DNA from: Mesorhizobium sp. L-8-3
GTDB taxonomy: Bacteria; Pseudomonadota; Alphaproteobacteria; Rhizobiales; Rhizobiaceae
DNA: 64,000 bases
Direction: 5' to 3'
NCBI RefSeq assembly: GCF_016756615.1
Contig: NZ_AP023262.1
Span: forward strand, 1,672,501-1,736,500
In this document: piece by piece, positions 17,134 to 25,669 of the stretch
Position numbering within the stretch: position 1 is the stretch's first letter
Layout of the letters: each line of letters opens with the position of its first letter
Program-made: the position numbers and the translations under genes
Notes under the pieces: model-generated
The model's database searches: none
Told to the model about the DNA's origin: nothing
Seen by the model: only the letters and a program-made list of their open reading frames with translations

Positions 17134-17906
17134 ACGTCTCCTTCATCGTCAAGGACCATGTGGCGCGGGTCACGATCGACCGCCCGGACCGGATGAATGC
17201 CGTCGATCTCGCCACCGAGGCCGAGCTCGTGCGCATCTGGGAGGCGATCGAGAAGGATCGCGACGTCAGGGTGGTCGTACTCACCGGCGCGGGCGACCGT
17301 GCCTTCTGCACCGGCGCCGACATGAAGGGCGGCGGCGGTCTCTCCGGCCTCGAATACTGGGCGGCACCACGCCCCGGCGGCTTCGGCGGCATCGCGCTCC
17401 GCGACACGCTGGACGTGCCGGTGATTGCCCGCGTCAATGGCCACGCGCTCGGCGGTGGCATGGAGATGGTGCTGGGCTGCGACATCGTGGTGGCGTCTGA
17501 CAAAGCGAGCTTCGGCCTGCCGGAGCCGCGGGTGGGACGGCTGGCGCTCGACGGCGGCATCGCGCTGCTCACCCGGCGCATCCCGCATGTTCACGCCATG
17601 GGGCTGCTGCTTTCCGGCAGGCGCATCCCGGCGGGCGAGGCCCATGCGCTCGGCCTGGTGAACGAGGTCGTCGGGCATGAGGCGCTCGACGAGGCCGTCG
17701 ACCGCTGGGTCGCCGACATCCTGGCCTGCGCGCCGCTGTCGGTGCGGGCGATCAAGGCGATGGTGCGGGCCGGCGAAGGCATGAGCGCGGCACAGGCGCA
17801 GATGCTGCGGCTGCCGCAGCTCGTCGAGGCGCTGCAGTCGCAGGACCAGGACGAGGGCGTGGCGGCCTTCCGGGAGAAGCGCCCGCCCAATTGGCAAGGG
17901 CGCTGA
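17130..17906 (+). CDS. Enoyl-CoA hydratase/isomerase
   Basis: 258 residues; the ATG overlaps the CoA-transferase stop as ATGA. Crotonase landmarks: VTIDRPDRMNAVDLATEAEL, the oxyanion-hole segments DRAFCTGADMKGGGG and VIARVNGHALGGGMEMVLGCDIVVASDKASFGLPEP. Ser and the acidic residues after GLPEPRVG occupy the usual active-site area. It should hydrate, isomerise or hydrolyse an unsaturated acyl-CoA made by the upstream transferase. The exact crotonase reaction cannot be told from sequence alone. Confidence 0.88.
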   Translation: MNVSFIVKDHVARVTIDRPDRMNAVDLATEAELVRIWEAIEKDRDVRVVVLTGAGDRAFCTGADMKGGGGLSGLEYWAAPRPGGFGGIALRDTLDVPVIARVNGHALGGGMEMVLGCDIVVASDKASFGLPEPRVGRLALDGGIALLTRRIPHVHAMGLLLSGRRIPAGEAHALGLVNEVVGHEALDEAVDRWVADILACAPLSVRAIKAMVRAGEGMSAAQAQMLRLPQLVEALQSQDQDEGVAAFREKRPPNWQGR

Positions 17907-17910
17907 ACCG

Positions 17911-18252
17911 ATGGTTTATGTGATCGCATCGACCTGCATCGACGTGAAGGACGGCGCCTGCCAGGACGTCTGTCCGGTCGAATGCATCTATGAAGGCGGC
18001 CGGATGATGTACATCCATCCCGTGGAATGCATAAGCTGCGGGTTGTGCCTCTCCATCTGCCCCGTCGATGCGATCTGGTCCGAGGACGAGCTGCCGCCCC
18101 ACGAGCAGCGCTTCCAGAGGATCAACGAAGAGTTCTTCGGGCCCGGCGTCACCGGCTGGGGCGAGCCGGGCGGAGCGACGGCGACCTACCGGACCGAACT
18201 CGACCACGCCGAAGTTGCCGCCGCCCCGCGCCGCGAGACGGCGACGACCTGA
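17911..18252 (+). CDS. 7Fe (3Fe-4S/4Fe-4S) ferredoxin
   Basis: 113 residues, beginning four bases after the hydratase stop. Cluster cysteines are C9, C17, C21 and C25, then ECISCGLCLSICPVDAI. Compared with the FdxA at 44089 the extra Cys at position 12 is replaced (CIDVKDGAC), so the first cluster can only be the 3Fe type, as in several actinobacterial FdxA proteins. The C-terminal 60 residues follow the FdxA pattern (QRFQRINEEFFGPG). As part of the catabolic operon it likely carries electrons for the FAD oxidoreductase at 14558; that pairing is inferred. Confidence 0.88.
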   Translation: MVYVIASTCIDVKDGACQDVCPVECIYEGGRMMYIHPVECISCGLCLSICPVDAIWSEDELPPHEQRFQRINEEFFGPGVTGWGEPGGATATYRTELDHAEVAAAPRRETATT

Positions 18253-18332
18253 AACCGGGATTTTGAGCCTTCGCATCGTGCCTTCCGAAATTCGATCCCG
18301 ATTTTCGGGCCGATGCCAAATCGGAGCCTGAC

Positions 18333-19262
18333 ATGACCATGCTGAAGGGCGTCATCGCCGCAGCGGCGACGCCGTTGACCGACAATCTGTCGATCGATCT
18401 CGACGGCCTTGTCAGTCACTGCGCCCATCTCCTGGAGGCGGGTGGCTGCGACGGCATCAACCTCCTGGGAACGACGGGCGAGGCGACGTCCTTTTCCGTG
18501 GAGCAGCGCGTCGCCGCGATGCGCGCCGTCGCCTCGTCGGGCCTGCCGCTTTCGCGCTTCATGGTCGGTACGGGGGCTGCGGCCTTCGAGGACGCCTGCC
18601 GCCTGACGGCTGAGGCAAAGGTGCTCGGCTTCGCCGGCGCTTTGCTCCTGCCGCCCTTCTATTACAAGGGTATCGGCGCCGATGCCCTCGTGGACTACGT
18701 GACCGCCGTCGTCGATCGCGTCGGGCGTGACGGCCTGCCGCTCTATCTCTACCATTTCCCCGGCAATTCCGGCGTCCCCTATACGCCCGATGCCGTCATC
18801 AGGCTGCGCGACCGCTTCCCCGATGCGCTCAAGGGCCTGAAAGACAGCACCGGCGATCTCGATTATTCGGGCGGGCTCGCCAGGGCGCTGACCGGCTTCG
18901 ACGTCTTCCCGAGCGCGGAAGCCGCGATCGGCCGGGCGGCCGAACTCGGCCTCGCCGGCTGCATCTCGGCAACCGCCAATGTCACGGGACCGTTCGCCCA
19001 GGCCGCCTTCACCGGGAAGACGCAGGCGGAGCGGGAAGCGGGCCTCGCCGAGGCGGTGCGCATCCGCGCCGAGATCGCGAAGTTCCCGCTGGTGGCGGCA
19101 GTCAAGGAAACCCTGGCGTTGATCTCGGGCAATGCGAACTGGCGTCGCATGATGCCGCCGCTCACTGCGTTGAGCGAGGCCGAAAGGGAGGCGCTGGTCA
19201 AAGACCTGGCGTCGACCGCCTTGCTTGGTTCAGGGGCTGCAGCCCTGTCCAAAGCGGGCTGA
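18333..19262 (+). CDS. DapA-family lyase/aldolase
   Basis: 309 residues; GGAG is 6 nt before the ATG. The (beta/alpha)8 family signatures are present: LLGTTGEATSF (residues 45-55), the pyruvate-binding Tyr segment LYLYHFPGNSGVPY, and the Schiff-base lysine in ALKGLKDSTGD. The family includes dihydrodipicolinate synthase, N-acetylneuraminate lyase and several aldolases of catabolic pathways. Its place at the end of an uptake/CoA-activation operon argues for a carbon-carbon cleavage or condensation step rather than lysine synthesis. The 80-bp gap before it contains the inverted motif CCGGGATTTTGA / CCCGATTTTCGG-like bases but no clear terminator. Confidence 0.85.
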   Translation: MTMLKGVIAAAATPLTDNLSIDLDGLVSHCAHLLEAGGCDGINLLGTTGEATSFSVEQRVAAMRAVASSGLPLSRFMVGTGAAAFEDACRLTAEAKVLGFAGALLLPPFYYKGIGADALVDYVTAVVDRVGRDGLPLYLYHFPGNSGVPYTPDAVIRLRDRFPDALKGLKDSTGDLDYSGGLARALTGFDVFPSAEAAIGRAAELGLAGCISATANVTGPFAQAAFTGKTQAEREAGLAEAVRIRAEIAKFPLVAAVKETLALISGNANWRRMMPPLTALSEAEREALVKDLASTALLGSGAAALSKAG

Positions 19263-19331
19263 GATCGGGCGCGTCAGGGTCTGATCGTTCGACAGGACAG
19301 GCCGCTGGCGAGGCTTCCGCGGGCGCACTTT

Positions 19332-19361
19332 CTCTTCGCGTCCTGCCTCTTCGCGTCCTGC
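19332..19361 (+). repeat. 15-bp tandem duplication
   Basis: CTCTTCGCGTCCTGC occurs twice head to tail (19332-19346, 19347-19361), just behind the stop codon of the AraC gene on the other strand. It lies between two convergent genes. No function is evident. Confidence 0.75.
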
Positions 19362-19364
19362 GGG

Positions 19365-20444
19365 TCAGTTTCGACAGGCGTCACGCCATTCTCTCGGCGA
19401 GACACCCGCGATCCTCTTGAAGCTTCGGCTGAAGACGGCTTCGGATTCGTACCCGATATCGCGCCCTACTGCCGAAACCTTGGCGTTCCCGTCGGCAAGC
19501 AGCCGGGCTGCGAGCTGCATGCGCCAGCGGACAAGATACCGCATCGGCGCCCAGCCGACCAGGCTGGCGAAGCGGGCCGCAAGGACGGAGCGCGATACCC
19601 CGGCCTCCCGCGCCAGTTCTTCCAGGCTCCAGTCGCGCGCCGGATCGTCGTGAAGCATCGCGATAGCCCGGCCGACCGCGGGGTCGCGCAATGCGGCAAG
19701 CCAGCCGCTCTGGTCCGGCGGCAACGTCTCGAGATAGCGTCTGATGACCTCGACAAACATGAGTTCGCTGAGGCGAAGGCGGATGCACTCTGCCCCCGCC
19801 CGCGGATGGGGCGGCTCGGCCAGCGTCATGTCGATCAGCCGATCCAGGAGGTCGTCCGCCGGATGGGTCACGCGCGCGATACGCATCAGCCTGGGCAGGG
19901 CGCCCAGAAGGGGATTGAATGGTCCCGCGTCGCAACCGAGAAAGCCGCATACATATTTCGTGAGCGTCGCGCCGCCGCCGCCCTCGGAGACCACGAACGG
20001 CAGCCGGCCTGCCGCCATCGCGCGAAAGAAATCGAGCGAGTCCTCCGACGTCAGGCCCGATCTTTCGTTTCGCGTTCCGCGCATTGCGTAGCGGTCTCCC
20101 TGTGGAATCACCAATATGTCGCCTTCGGCGAATTCCGTCGGCGAACCACCGCCGACGCTGATCCAGCCCGATCCCCTGGTGATGATGTGGTAGGAAACGA
20201 CATGCCGGGACCGTGGCAGGATGGTGTGGGCGAACAGGCCAGCCTCCGGAACTTCCACGCTCCAGGGAGAAGAAGCATCGACCCGAAAAAACAGTGCGCC
20301 GGTGAGCTTTATCGCGCGCAGCACGTCCGAGAGCACATCCTTGCCCGGTTCGACGGACGACGAACCAGCTATGGGTTCGGGCGGCCCGGCATGAAAGGAC
20401 GCGGGGTCAAGCGATCGAGACGCAGGGTCATGGAACGTACCCAT
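19365..20444 (-). CDS. AraC-family regulator with cupin sensor
   Basis: 359 residues from the ATG at 20444; a TTG two codons upstream is less likely. The N-terminal half is a cupin-type AraC-binding domain (VVSYHIITRGSGWISVGG, FAEGDILVIPQGDRYAMRG). The C-terminal half carries the double HTH: DWSLEELAREAGVSRSVLAARFASLVGWAPMRYLVRWRMQLAARLLAD and YESEAVFSRSFKRIAGVSPREWR. It is divergent from the DUF1330-methyltransferase gene, with starts 68 bp apart, so it probably controls that gene. The ligand is unknown. Confidence 0.88.
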   Translation of the reverse strand: MGTFHDPASRSLDPASFHAGPPEPIAGSSSVEPGKDVLSDVLRAIKLTGALFFRVDASSPWSVEVPEAGLFAHTILPRSRHVVSYHIITRGSGWISVGGGSPTEFAEGDILVIPQGDRYAMRGTRNERSGLTSEDSLDFFRAMAAGRLPFVVSEGGGGATLTKYVCGFLGCDAGPFNPLLGALPRLMRIARVTHPADDLLDRLIDMTLAEPPHPRAGAECIRLRLSELMFVEVIRRYLETLPPDQSGWLAALRDPAVGRAIAMLHDDPARDWSLEELAREAGVSRSVLAARFASLVGWAPMRYLVRWRMQLAARLLADGNAKVSAVGRDIGYESEAVFSRSFKRIAGVSPREWRDACRN

Positions 20445-20512
20445 GACCAAGTCTACAACGTGCGGAACAGCATATCCACCGAGCAGCTCCGAACGGATGA
20501 AGGATGACCGTC

Positions 20513-21616
20513 ATGGCCGCCTATTGTTTCTTCGATGTGCGTGAGATCACCGACCAGGCCAAGGTCGATCAATATCTTACGGGAGTCTTCGCTACGGTTG
20601 AACAATATGGGGGACGCTATCTGGTGCTGGGCGGCAAATCTAATCTCGTCGAAGGAGACTGGCAGCCGGTCTATCCGGTCATCGTGGAGTTTTCCGACAG
20701 AGAACAGGCGCAACGTTGGTATTGGTCGCGCGAATACGAGCCTTTGAAGGCGCTTCGCCTGGCCGGAACCCGATCCAACGCCGTTTTCCTCGAAGGGGTG
20801 ATCCCCAGGGCGGACGCCGCGACGATCGAACGAAGGGAATCGAAGTCACCGGCCGAGATCTATGACGCGCTGTTCGTTCCGGCGCTGTTCCGGCGATGGG
20901 GACCTGTCGTTGCCGACGCGGCGCAGATCGCTGGAGGCCAGCAGGTACTCGATGTCGCCTGCGGAACGGGGGTACTGGCACTCGCAGCACTCGACTGCGT
21001 CGGGCCGCAGGGCAAGGTTCTCGGGATCGACGCAAACCCTGATATGCTCAGCGTCGCACGCCGCAAGAGCGACCGCATCGACTGGCGCGACGCGCGAGCC
21101 GAGGCGCTTCCATTTCCCGATGCGCGCTTCGATGCAGTCGTCAGTCAGTTCGGCCTGATGTTCTTCGACGACCGCGTCGCCGGCCTGCGCGAAATGATGC
21201 GCGTGCTGAAGCCGGGCGGCCGGCTCGCTGTCGCGGTTTGCGATGCGCTCGAGCGCTCGCCGGGCTACGCCGCAGTGGCGGCGCTGCTGGAACGGCTGTT
21301 CGGAGATGGGGTCGCGAATGCTTTCCGTGCCCCGTTCGTGCTTGGCGACCCCGAACTGCTCTACACGATCTGCGCGAAAGCGGGCGTGGCGAATGCCAGC
21401 GTGAAGCGACACCATGGAATGGTCCGCTTTGCCTCGATCGAGTCGCTCATCTCCACCGAAAGAGCATGTGTGTGGACGCTCGGCGGATTGCTCGACCAGG
21501 CCCAGTTCGAGCAGCTGGTCGACGAGGCCGAGGAAGCGCTCCAAGGCTTCGTTTCTGCGAATGGCGATGTTGCCTTCGACATGCCGGCGCTCATAATCAC
21601 GGCAACCAAGAACTGA
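20513..21616 (+). CDS. DUF1330 domain fused to a class I SAM methyltransferase
   Basis: 367 residues from the ATG at 20513, which has AAGGA 8 nt upstream; an ATG at 20504 would add three residues. Residues 1-95 are a DUF1330 ferredoxin-like fold (AAYCFFDVREITDQAKVDQY, FSDREQAQRWYWSREYEPLKALRL). Residues 120-300 are a methyltransferase: motif I VLDVACGTGVLAL, acidic post-I loop LGIDANPDML, and LREMMRVLKPGGRLAVAV. Usually the two domains occur alone. The fusion suggests the small domain binds or presents the methyl acceptor. The acceptor is unknown. Confidence 0.85.
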   Translation: MAAYCFFDVREITDQAKVDQYLTGVFATVEQYGGRYLVLGGKSNLVEGDWQPVYPVIVEFSDREQAQRWYWSREYEPLKALRLAGTRSNAVFLEGVIPRADAATIERRESKSPAEIYDALFVPALFRRWGPVVADAAQIAGGQQVLDVACGTGVLALAALDCVGPQGKVLGIDANPDMLSVARRKSDRIDWRDARAEALPFPDARFDAVVSQFGLMFFDDRVAGLREMMRVLKPGGRLAVAVCDALERSPGYAAVAALLERLFGDGVANAFRAPFVLGDPELLYTICAKAGVANASVKRHHGMVRFASIESLISTERACVWTLGGLLDQAQFEQLVDEAEEALQGFVSANGDVAFDMPALIITATKN

Positions 21617-21670
21617 CCGGGGCCACGAGCCGCGCAGAGCAGGTCGTCGGCGCGGCGGGTCGATGCGCCG

Positions 21671-23716
21671 TTACGCCAGGCCGCGCTTCACCATCATCGC
21701 TTCGGGCGAGGGCATCTTGCCGCGGAAGGCCAGATAGAGCTCTTCCGGGTCCTTCGACCCGCCCGCGGCGTAGATATGCTGCTTGAGCTTGGCTGCCATA
21801 TCCGGGTTGAACGGATCGCCCGTTTCCTCGAAGGCGGCGAAGGCGTCGGCGTCGAGCACTTCCGACCACATGTAGGAATAGTAGCCGGCCGAATAGCCGT
21901 CGCCCGAGAACACATGGCTGAAATGCGGCGTGCGGTGGCGCATGGCGATCGCGTCGGGCATGCCGAGCTTTTCGAGCGTCTCGGCCTCGAAGGCCAGCGG
22001 ATCGGCCGGCGCGTCGGATCTCGCATGATAGGCCATGTCGACCAGCGCCGAGGAGGTGAATTCGACGGTGGCGAAGCCGGCGTCGAAATTGCGGGCGGCC
22101 AGCATCTTGTCGATGAGAACCTTCGGCATCGGTTGGCCGGTCTTCTCGTGGAGAGCGTGTTTCTCCAGCACTTGAGGCACGGTCAGCCAGTGCTCGTAGA
22201 GCTGTGAGGGCAGTTCGACGAAGTCGCGGCTGACGGACGTACCCGAGACCGATGGCCAGGTCACGTCGCTCAGCATGCCGTGGAGCGCATGGCCGAATTC
22301 GTGGAACAGCGTCTTCGCCTCGTCGACGGAGAGCAGCGCTGCCGCGCCCGCCGGCGGCTTGGCGAAATTCATGACGTTGTAGATGACGGGCTTCGCCCCC
22401 TTGCCGAGCCGGTAGCCGGACTCCAGTCCGCTCATCCAGGCGCCGGATCGCTTCGAGGGGCGGGCGAAGTAGTCGGCCAGGAACGTGCCGAGCGTCGAAC
22501 CGTCAGGGTGTTTCACTTCGAAGACACGCACGTCAGGGTGCCAGGCGGCGATCCCCTTCTTCTCCTCGAAGCTGATACCGAACAGCCGCGTCGCGACGTC
22601 GAAGCAGGCGGCGATGACACGTTCGAGCTGCAGATAGGGCTTCAGCTCGGCTTCGTCGAAGTCGTATTTCTCGGCGCGCAGCCTCTCCTGGTAGAAGCGC
22701 CAGTCCCAGGCGGCGAAGGGCTCGTTGCTGCCGGCCGCGGCGGCGAGGCGCCGCAGTTCGGCCTGGTCGGCTGCCGCCTTCGCGCGTGCCTTGTCCCATA
22801 CCGGATCGAGCAGGCCGAACACGGCCTCCGGTTTCTTGGCCATGGTGTCATCGAGCTTCAGGGCGGCGAAGCTGTCGTAACCCAGCAGCCGTGCCTTTTC
22901 CGCGCGCAGCTCGAGCGTCCGCTTCACCACTTCGCCATTGTCGGTGGCGCCGCCGTTCTGTCCGCGCCGGGTGAAGGCCTTGAACGCCTTCTCGCGCAGG
23001 TCGCGCCGTTCCGAGAAGGTGGTGAAGGGCTCATAGATCGAGCGCGACAGGGTGACGGCGTATTTGCCGGCCTGGCCGCGCGTTTCGGCGGCCTCGGCCA
23101 TCGCGCTCTTCAGGAAGTCAGGCAGACCCGCGAGGTCGCCCTCTTCGAGGAAAAGCGCCCAGTCCTTCTCGTCGGCGAGCACGTTCTGGCCGAAACGGGC
23201 GCCGAGACCGGCGAGGTCCTCGTTGATCGCGGCCAGCCGCTCCTTGCCGGCGGCGTCGAGCCGGGCGCCGGAGCGGACGAAACCTTTCCAGGTCTGCTCG
23301 AGCACCCGGAGCGTCTCGGCATCGAGATCGAGTGTTGCGCGCGCCTGATAGAGCGCGTCGATGCGCGCGAACAGCGCCGCATTCATCGAGATGCCGGAAT
23401 AATGCCGCGCCATCTTCGGTGCGACCTCACGCTCCAGCGCCTGGATGGTGTCATTGGTGTGCGCGCCGGCGAGGCACCAGAAGATCGCCGATACATGGCC
23501 GAGCGCTTCGCCGGCAAGTTCCATTGCGGCGAGCGTGTTGTCGATGGTCGCAGGCTGCGGGCTGGCGGCGATGGCGTCGATTTCGGCCTGATGTGCCACA
23601 AGTGCCGCGTCGAAGACCGTGCCGAAGGCATCGTCCGAAACAGCGGAGAAATCAGGCAGGCCGAGCGGGCCGGTCCAGAGCGTCAGGGGATGGCTGCCGA
23701 GGTCGATCGTGGTCAT
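21671..23716 (-). CDS. M3-family zinc metallopeptidase (oligopeptidase / peptidyl-dipeptidase type)
   Basis: 681 residues, the expected length for Dcp/PrlC enzymes. The zinc motif is HEFGHALHG, with the downstream glutamate in RDFVELPSQLYEHW. The N-terminal helical region (residues 1-230) and the substrate-closing segment SGDGYSAGYYSYMWSEVLDADAF match the family. There is no signal peptide, so it acts in the cytoplasm on short peptides. It is convergent with the methyltransferase gene and divergent from the MarR gene at 23852. Whether it releases dipeptides (Dcp) or cuts internally (OpdA) is not decided here. Confidence 0.92.
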   Translation of the reverse strand: MTTIDLGSHPLTLWTGPLGLPDFSAVSDDAFGTVFDAALVAHQAEIDAIAASPQPATIDNTLAAMELAGEALGHVSAIFWCLAGAHTNDTIQALEREVAPKMARHYSGISMNAALFARIDALYQARATLDLDAETLRVLEQTWKGFVRSGARLDAAGKERLAAINEDLAGLGARFGQNVLADEKDWALFLEEGDLAGLPDFLKSAMAEAAETRGQAGKYAVTLSRSIYEPFTTFSERRDLREKAFKAFTRRGQNGGATDNGEVVKRTLELRAEKARLLGYDSFAALKLDDTMAKKPEAVFGLLDPVWDKARAKAAADQAELRRLAAAAGSNEPFAAWDWRFYQERLRAEKYDFDEAELKPYLQLERVIAACFDVATRLFGISFEEKKGIAAWHPDVRVFEVKHPDGSTLGTFLADYFARPSKRSGAWMSGLESGYRLGKGAKPVIYNVMNFAKPPAGAAALLSVDEAKTLFHEFGHALHGMLSDVTWPSVSGTSVSRDFVELPSQLYEHWLTVPQVLEKHALHEKTGQPMPKVLIDKMLAARNFDAGFATVEFTSSALVDMAYHARSDAPADPLAFEAETLEKLGMPDAIAMRHRTPHFSHVFSGDGYSAGYYSYMWSEVLDADAFAAFEETGDPFNPDMAAKLKQHIYAAGGSKDPEELYLAFRGKMPSPEAMMVKRGLA

Positions 23717-23803
23717 GGAGGTCTTTTCCGGATGCTGGTCGGCGGGAAGGGCTTCGCAACCATTTAGGAGCGCCGACGGCGTCGCGCAATCGCCTTGACG
23801 GTT

Positions 23804-23834
23804 TTGAGTTTAGACAATAAGTAGAACTTATAAT
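23804..23834 (+). promoter_or_regulatory. Promoter with overlapping palindromic operator for the MarR-MFS operon
   Basis: A perfect -10 box TATAAT lies at 23829-23834; the best -35 candidate is TTGAGT at 23804-23809 with a 19-bp spacing. The palindrome ATAAGT-AGA-ACTTAT at 23817-23831 overlaps the -10 box. This layout is typical of MarR autorepression. The MarR start codon follows at 23852. Confidence 0.65.
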
Positions 23835-23851
23835 AAGTAAGGCTTAGTAAA

Positions 23852-24328
23852 ATGCCGCAGCGCATCGACCCCGACAGTTTCGGTTTCCTCGTCACCGACG
23901 TGCAGCGCCTCGTTCGCGCCGAGCTCGACCGGCGCATCGGAGAGGCCGGGCTCGGCCTGACGCCGGGCGAGGGCCGAACCCTGTCGCATGCGGCGCGCGC
24001 AGGCGCGGTGCGCCAGACCGTGCTTGCCGAGCGAATGGGCGTGGAGGCGATGACGCTGAGCACGGCGCTGGACCGCCTGGAAGCCCATGGCCTGATCGAA
24101 CGACAACCAGACCCTGCCGACCGGCGTGCCAAGCAGGTCCACGTCACCGAGTCCGGCCAGGACATGCTGGCCCGAATCCAGCCCATTGCCGCCGGGATGC
24201 GGGCGGATGCCTCGAAGGGCGTCGCGCAGGCCGACTGGCAGCGTTTCCTGGACACGCTGAAGATCGTGCGCGCCAACCTTACCGAAGCGCGGCTGGAAGG
24301 TGCGCGCAGGGAAAGTGCGGCCGCATGA
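23852..24328 (+). CDS. MarR-family regulator of the MFS exporter
   Basis: 158 residues. The winged helix spans LTPGEGRTLSHAARAGAVRQTVLAERMGVEAMTLSTALDRLEAHGLIERQPDPADRRAKQVHVTESG when read across residues 36-105; key landmarks are MTLSTALDRLEAHGLIE and the DPADRRAKQ wing. The last codons overlap the ATG of the MFS gene (ATGA at 24325), so regulator and exporter are translated together. The palindrome over its own -10 box supports autorepression. The inducer is probably a toxic substrate of the exporter. Confidence 0.87.
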   Translation: MPQRIDPDSFGFLVTDVQRLVRAELDRRIGEAGLGLTPGEGRTLSHAARAGAVRQTVLAERMGVEAMTLSTALDRLEAHGLIERQPDPADRRAKQVHVTESGQDMLARIQPIAAGMRADASKGVAQADWQRFLDTLKIVRANLTEARLEGARRESAAA

Positions 24329-25554
24329 ACATGCAGCTCTCCGCGCCGCTGGCGCCTTTGATGAGCGAGCGCCGCGTCGGCCTGCTGGGCGCCATGCTGG
24401 CCGCCATCGGCCCGGTTTCCATGGCGCTGTTCACGCCGGCGATGCCTGAGCTGGTGCACGCCTTCGGTACGACGGAAGCGGCGGTGAAGATGACGCTGTC
24501 GCTTTATTTCGCCGGCTTCGCCATCGCCCAGCTCGTCTGCGGACCCCTGTCGGACGGTTTCGGCCGCAAGCCGGTGACCTTTGCCTTCCTCGGCATCTAT
24601 CTCGTCGCCTCGCTGCTCGCGCTTCTTGCCCCTGACATCGAGCTCCTGATCGCGGCACGCTTCCTGCAAGGCGTCGGCGCCGCGGTCGGCATCGCTATTT
24701 CCCGCGCCATGGTGCGCGACCTCTTCACGCGTGAGAGTTCGGCGCGGATCATGAACCTGATCGGCCTGATCCTGGGCATCGGCCCGGCTGTGTCACCGAC
24801 GCTCGGCGGCATCACCATGGAGATCGCCGGCTGGCACGCGATCTTCCTCGTGATGTTCGCGGCAGCGGTCATCATGATGCTCATCATCCACCTGCGCATG
24901 GTCGAGACCGTCCAGCGCGACCTGTCGCGCATCCGGCCCAAGGCCCTGGCGAAATCCTACCGCAGCCTGCTGACCTCGCCCTATTTCGTGCTGGCGAGCC
25001 TGATCACCGCGGGTTCCGTAGGCGCGATCTATACGCAGGCGACGGTGCTGCCTTTCATATTGATGGACCGGGTCGGCCTGACACCGACCCAGTTCGGCCT
25101 GGGCATGCTGATGCAGTCGGGCATGTTCCTGATCGGCTCGCTCGCCGTGCGCCAACTGCTGTCCACCGTCAGCGCCTTCCGGCTCGTGCCGGTCGGGCTC
25201 GGCATGGTGGTGATCGGCGACGCGGCCCTGGTGGCTGGTCTGCATCTCCACGAACCAACCTTCCTGCTGGTCATGGGACCTGTAGGGTTCCTCGCCTTCG
25301 GCATTGCCTTCATCATGCCGGCCATGACGACGGCGGCATTGGCGCCCTTCCCGCACATGGCCGGAGCGGCAGCGTCGATGAACGGATTCTTCCAGATGGG
25401 CGGCGGGCTGGTCGGCGGCATGGTCTGTGCCCTGATCGCCGAGCCGGTGACGGCAATGGCGATGGTGATCCCGGCCATGGGGTTGATCGCGGTCCTGTCA
25501 TGGCTGGCCTGGAGCCGGCTTCCGGAGCCGGCGATGGGCCAGCCCAAGGCTTAA
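24325..25554 (+). CDS. MFS drug exporter, Bcr/CflA type
   Basis: 409 residues with 12 predicted membrane helices. The MFS loop 2-3 motif is present as GPLSDGFGRKPV, and motif C-like residues occur in LIGLILGIGPAVSPTLGG, the antiporter signature of drug:H+ exporters. The start overlaps the MarR stop. It should export drugs or toxic metabolites from the cytoplasm. Its TAA stop runs straight into an intergenic repeat at 25555. Confidence 0.88.
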   Translation: MNMQLSAPLAPLMSERRVGLLGAMLAAIGPVSMALFTPAMPELVHAFGTTEAAVKMTLSLYFAGFAIAQLVCGPLSDGFGRKPVTFAFLGIYLVASLLALLAPDIELLIAARFLQGVGAAVGIAISRAMVRDLFTRESSARIMNLIGLILGIGPAVSPTLGGITMEIAGWHAIFLVMFAAAVIMMLIIHLRMVETVQRDLSRIRPKALAKSYRSLLTSPYFVLASLITAGSVGAIYTQATVLPFILMDRVGLTPTQFGLGMLMQSGMFLIGSLAVRQLLSTVSAFRLVPVGLGMVVIGDAALVAGLHLHEPTFLLVMGPVGFLAFGIAFIMPAMTTAALAPFPHMAGAAASMNGFFQMGGGLVGGMVCALIAEPVTAMAMVIPAMGLIAVLSWLAWSRLPEPAMGQPKA

Positions 25555-25656
25555 AGCATGTCTCCCGAAAGTGTGCCGCGGTTGCGGGATAAAGACATGC
25601 GCAAAATCAAGTACCTACAGCGGGTCGCGTGAATCCTTTCACGCGACCCGCTGTAG
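25555..25656 (+). repeat. Mosaic intergenic repeat, family 2, with a 19-bp hairpin (probable terminator)
   Basis: It starts AGCATGTCTCCCGAAAGTG directly after the MFS stop codon and contains AAAGACATGCG as the complement of its start. It ends in a perfect stem: CTACAGCGGGTCGCGTGAA at 25615-25633 pairs with 25638-25656 around TCCT. Related copies lie at 31313-31416, 52154-52255, 43836-43904 and 45431-45459. Lying between convergent genes, the hairpin may stop transcription both ways. Confidence 0.82.
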
Positions 25657-25669
25657 ATCGAGACGTCGA

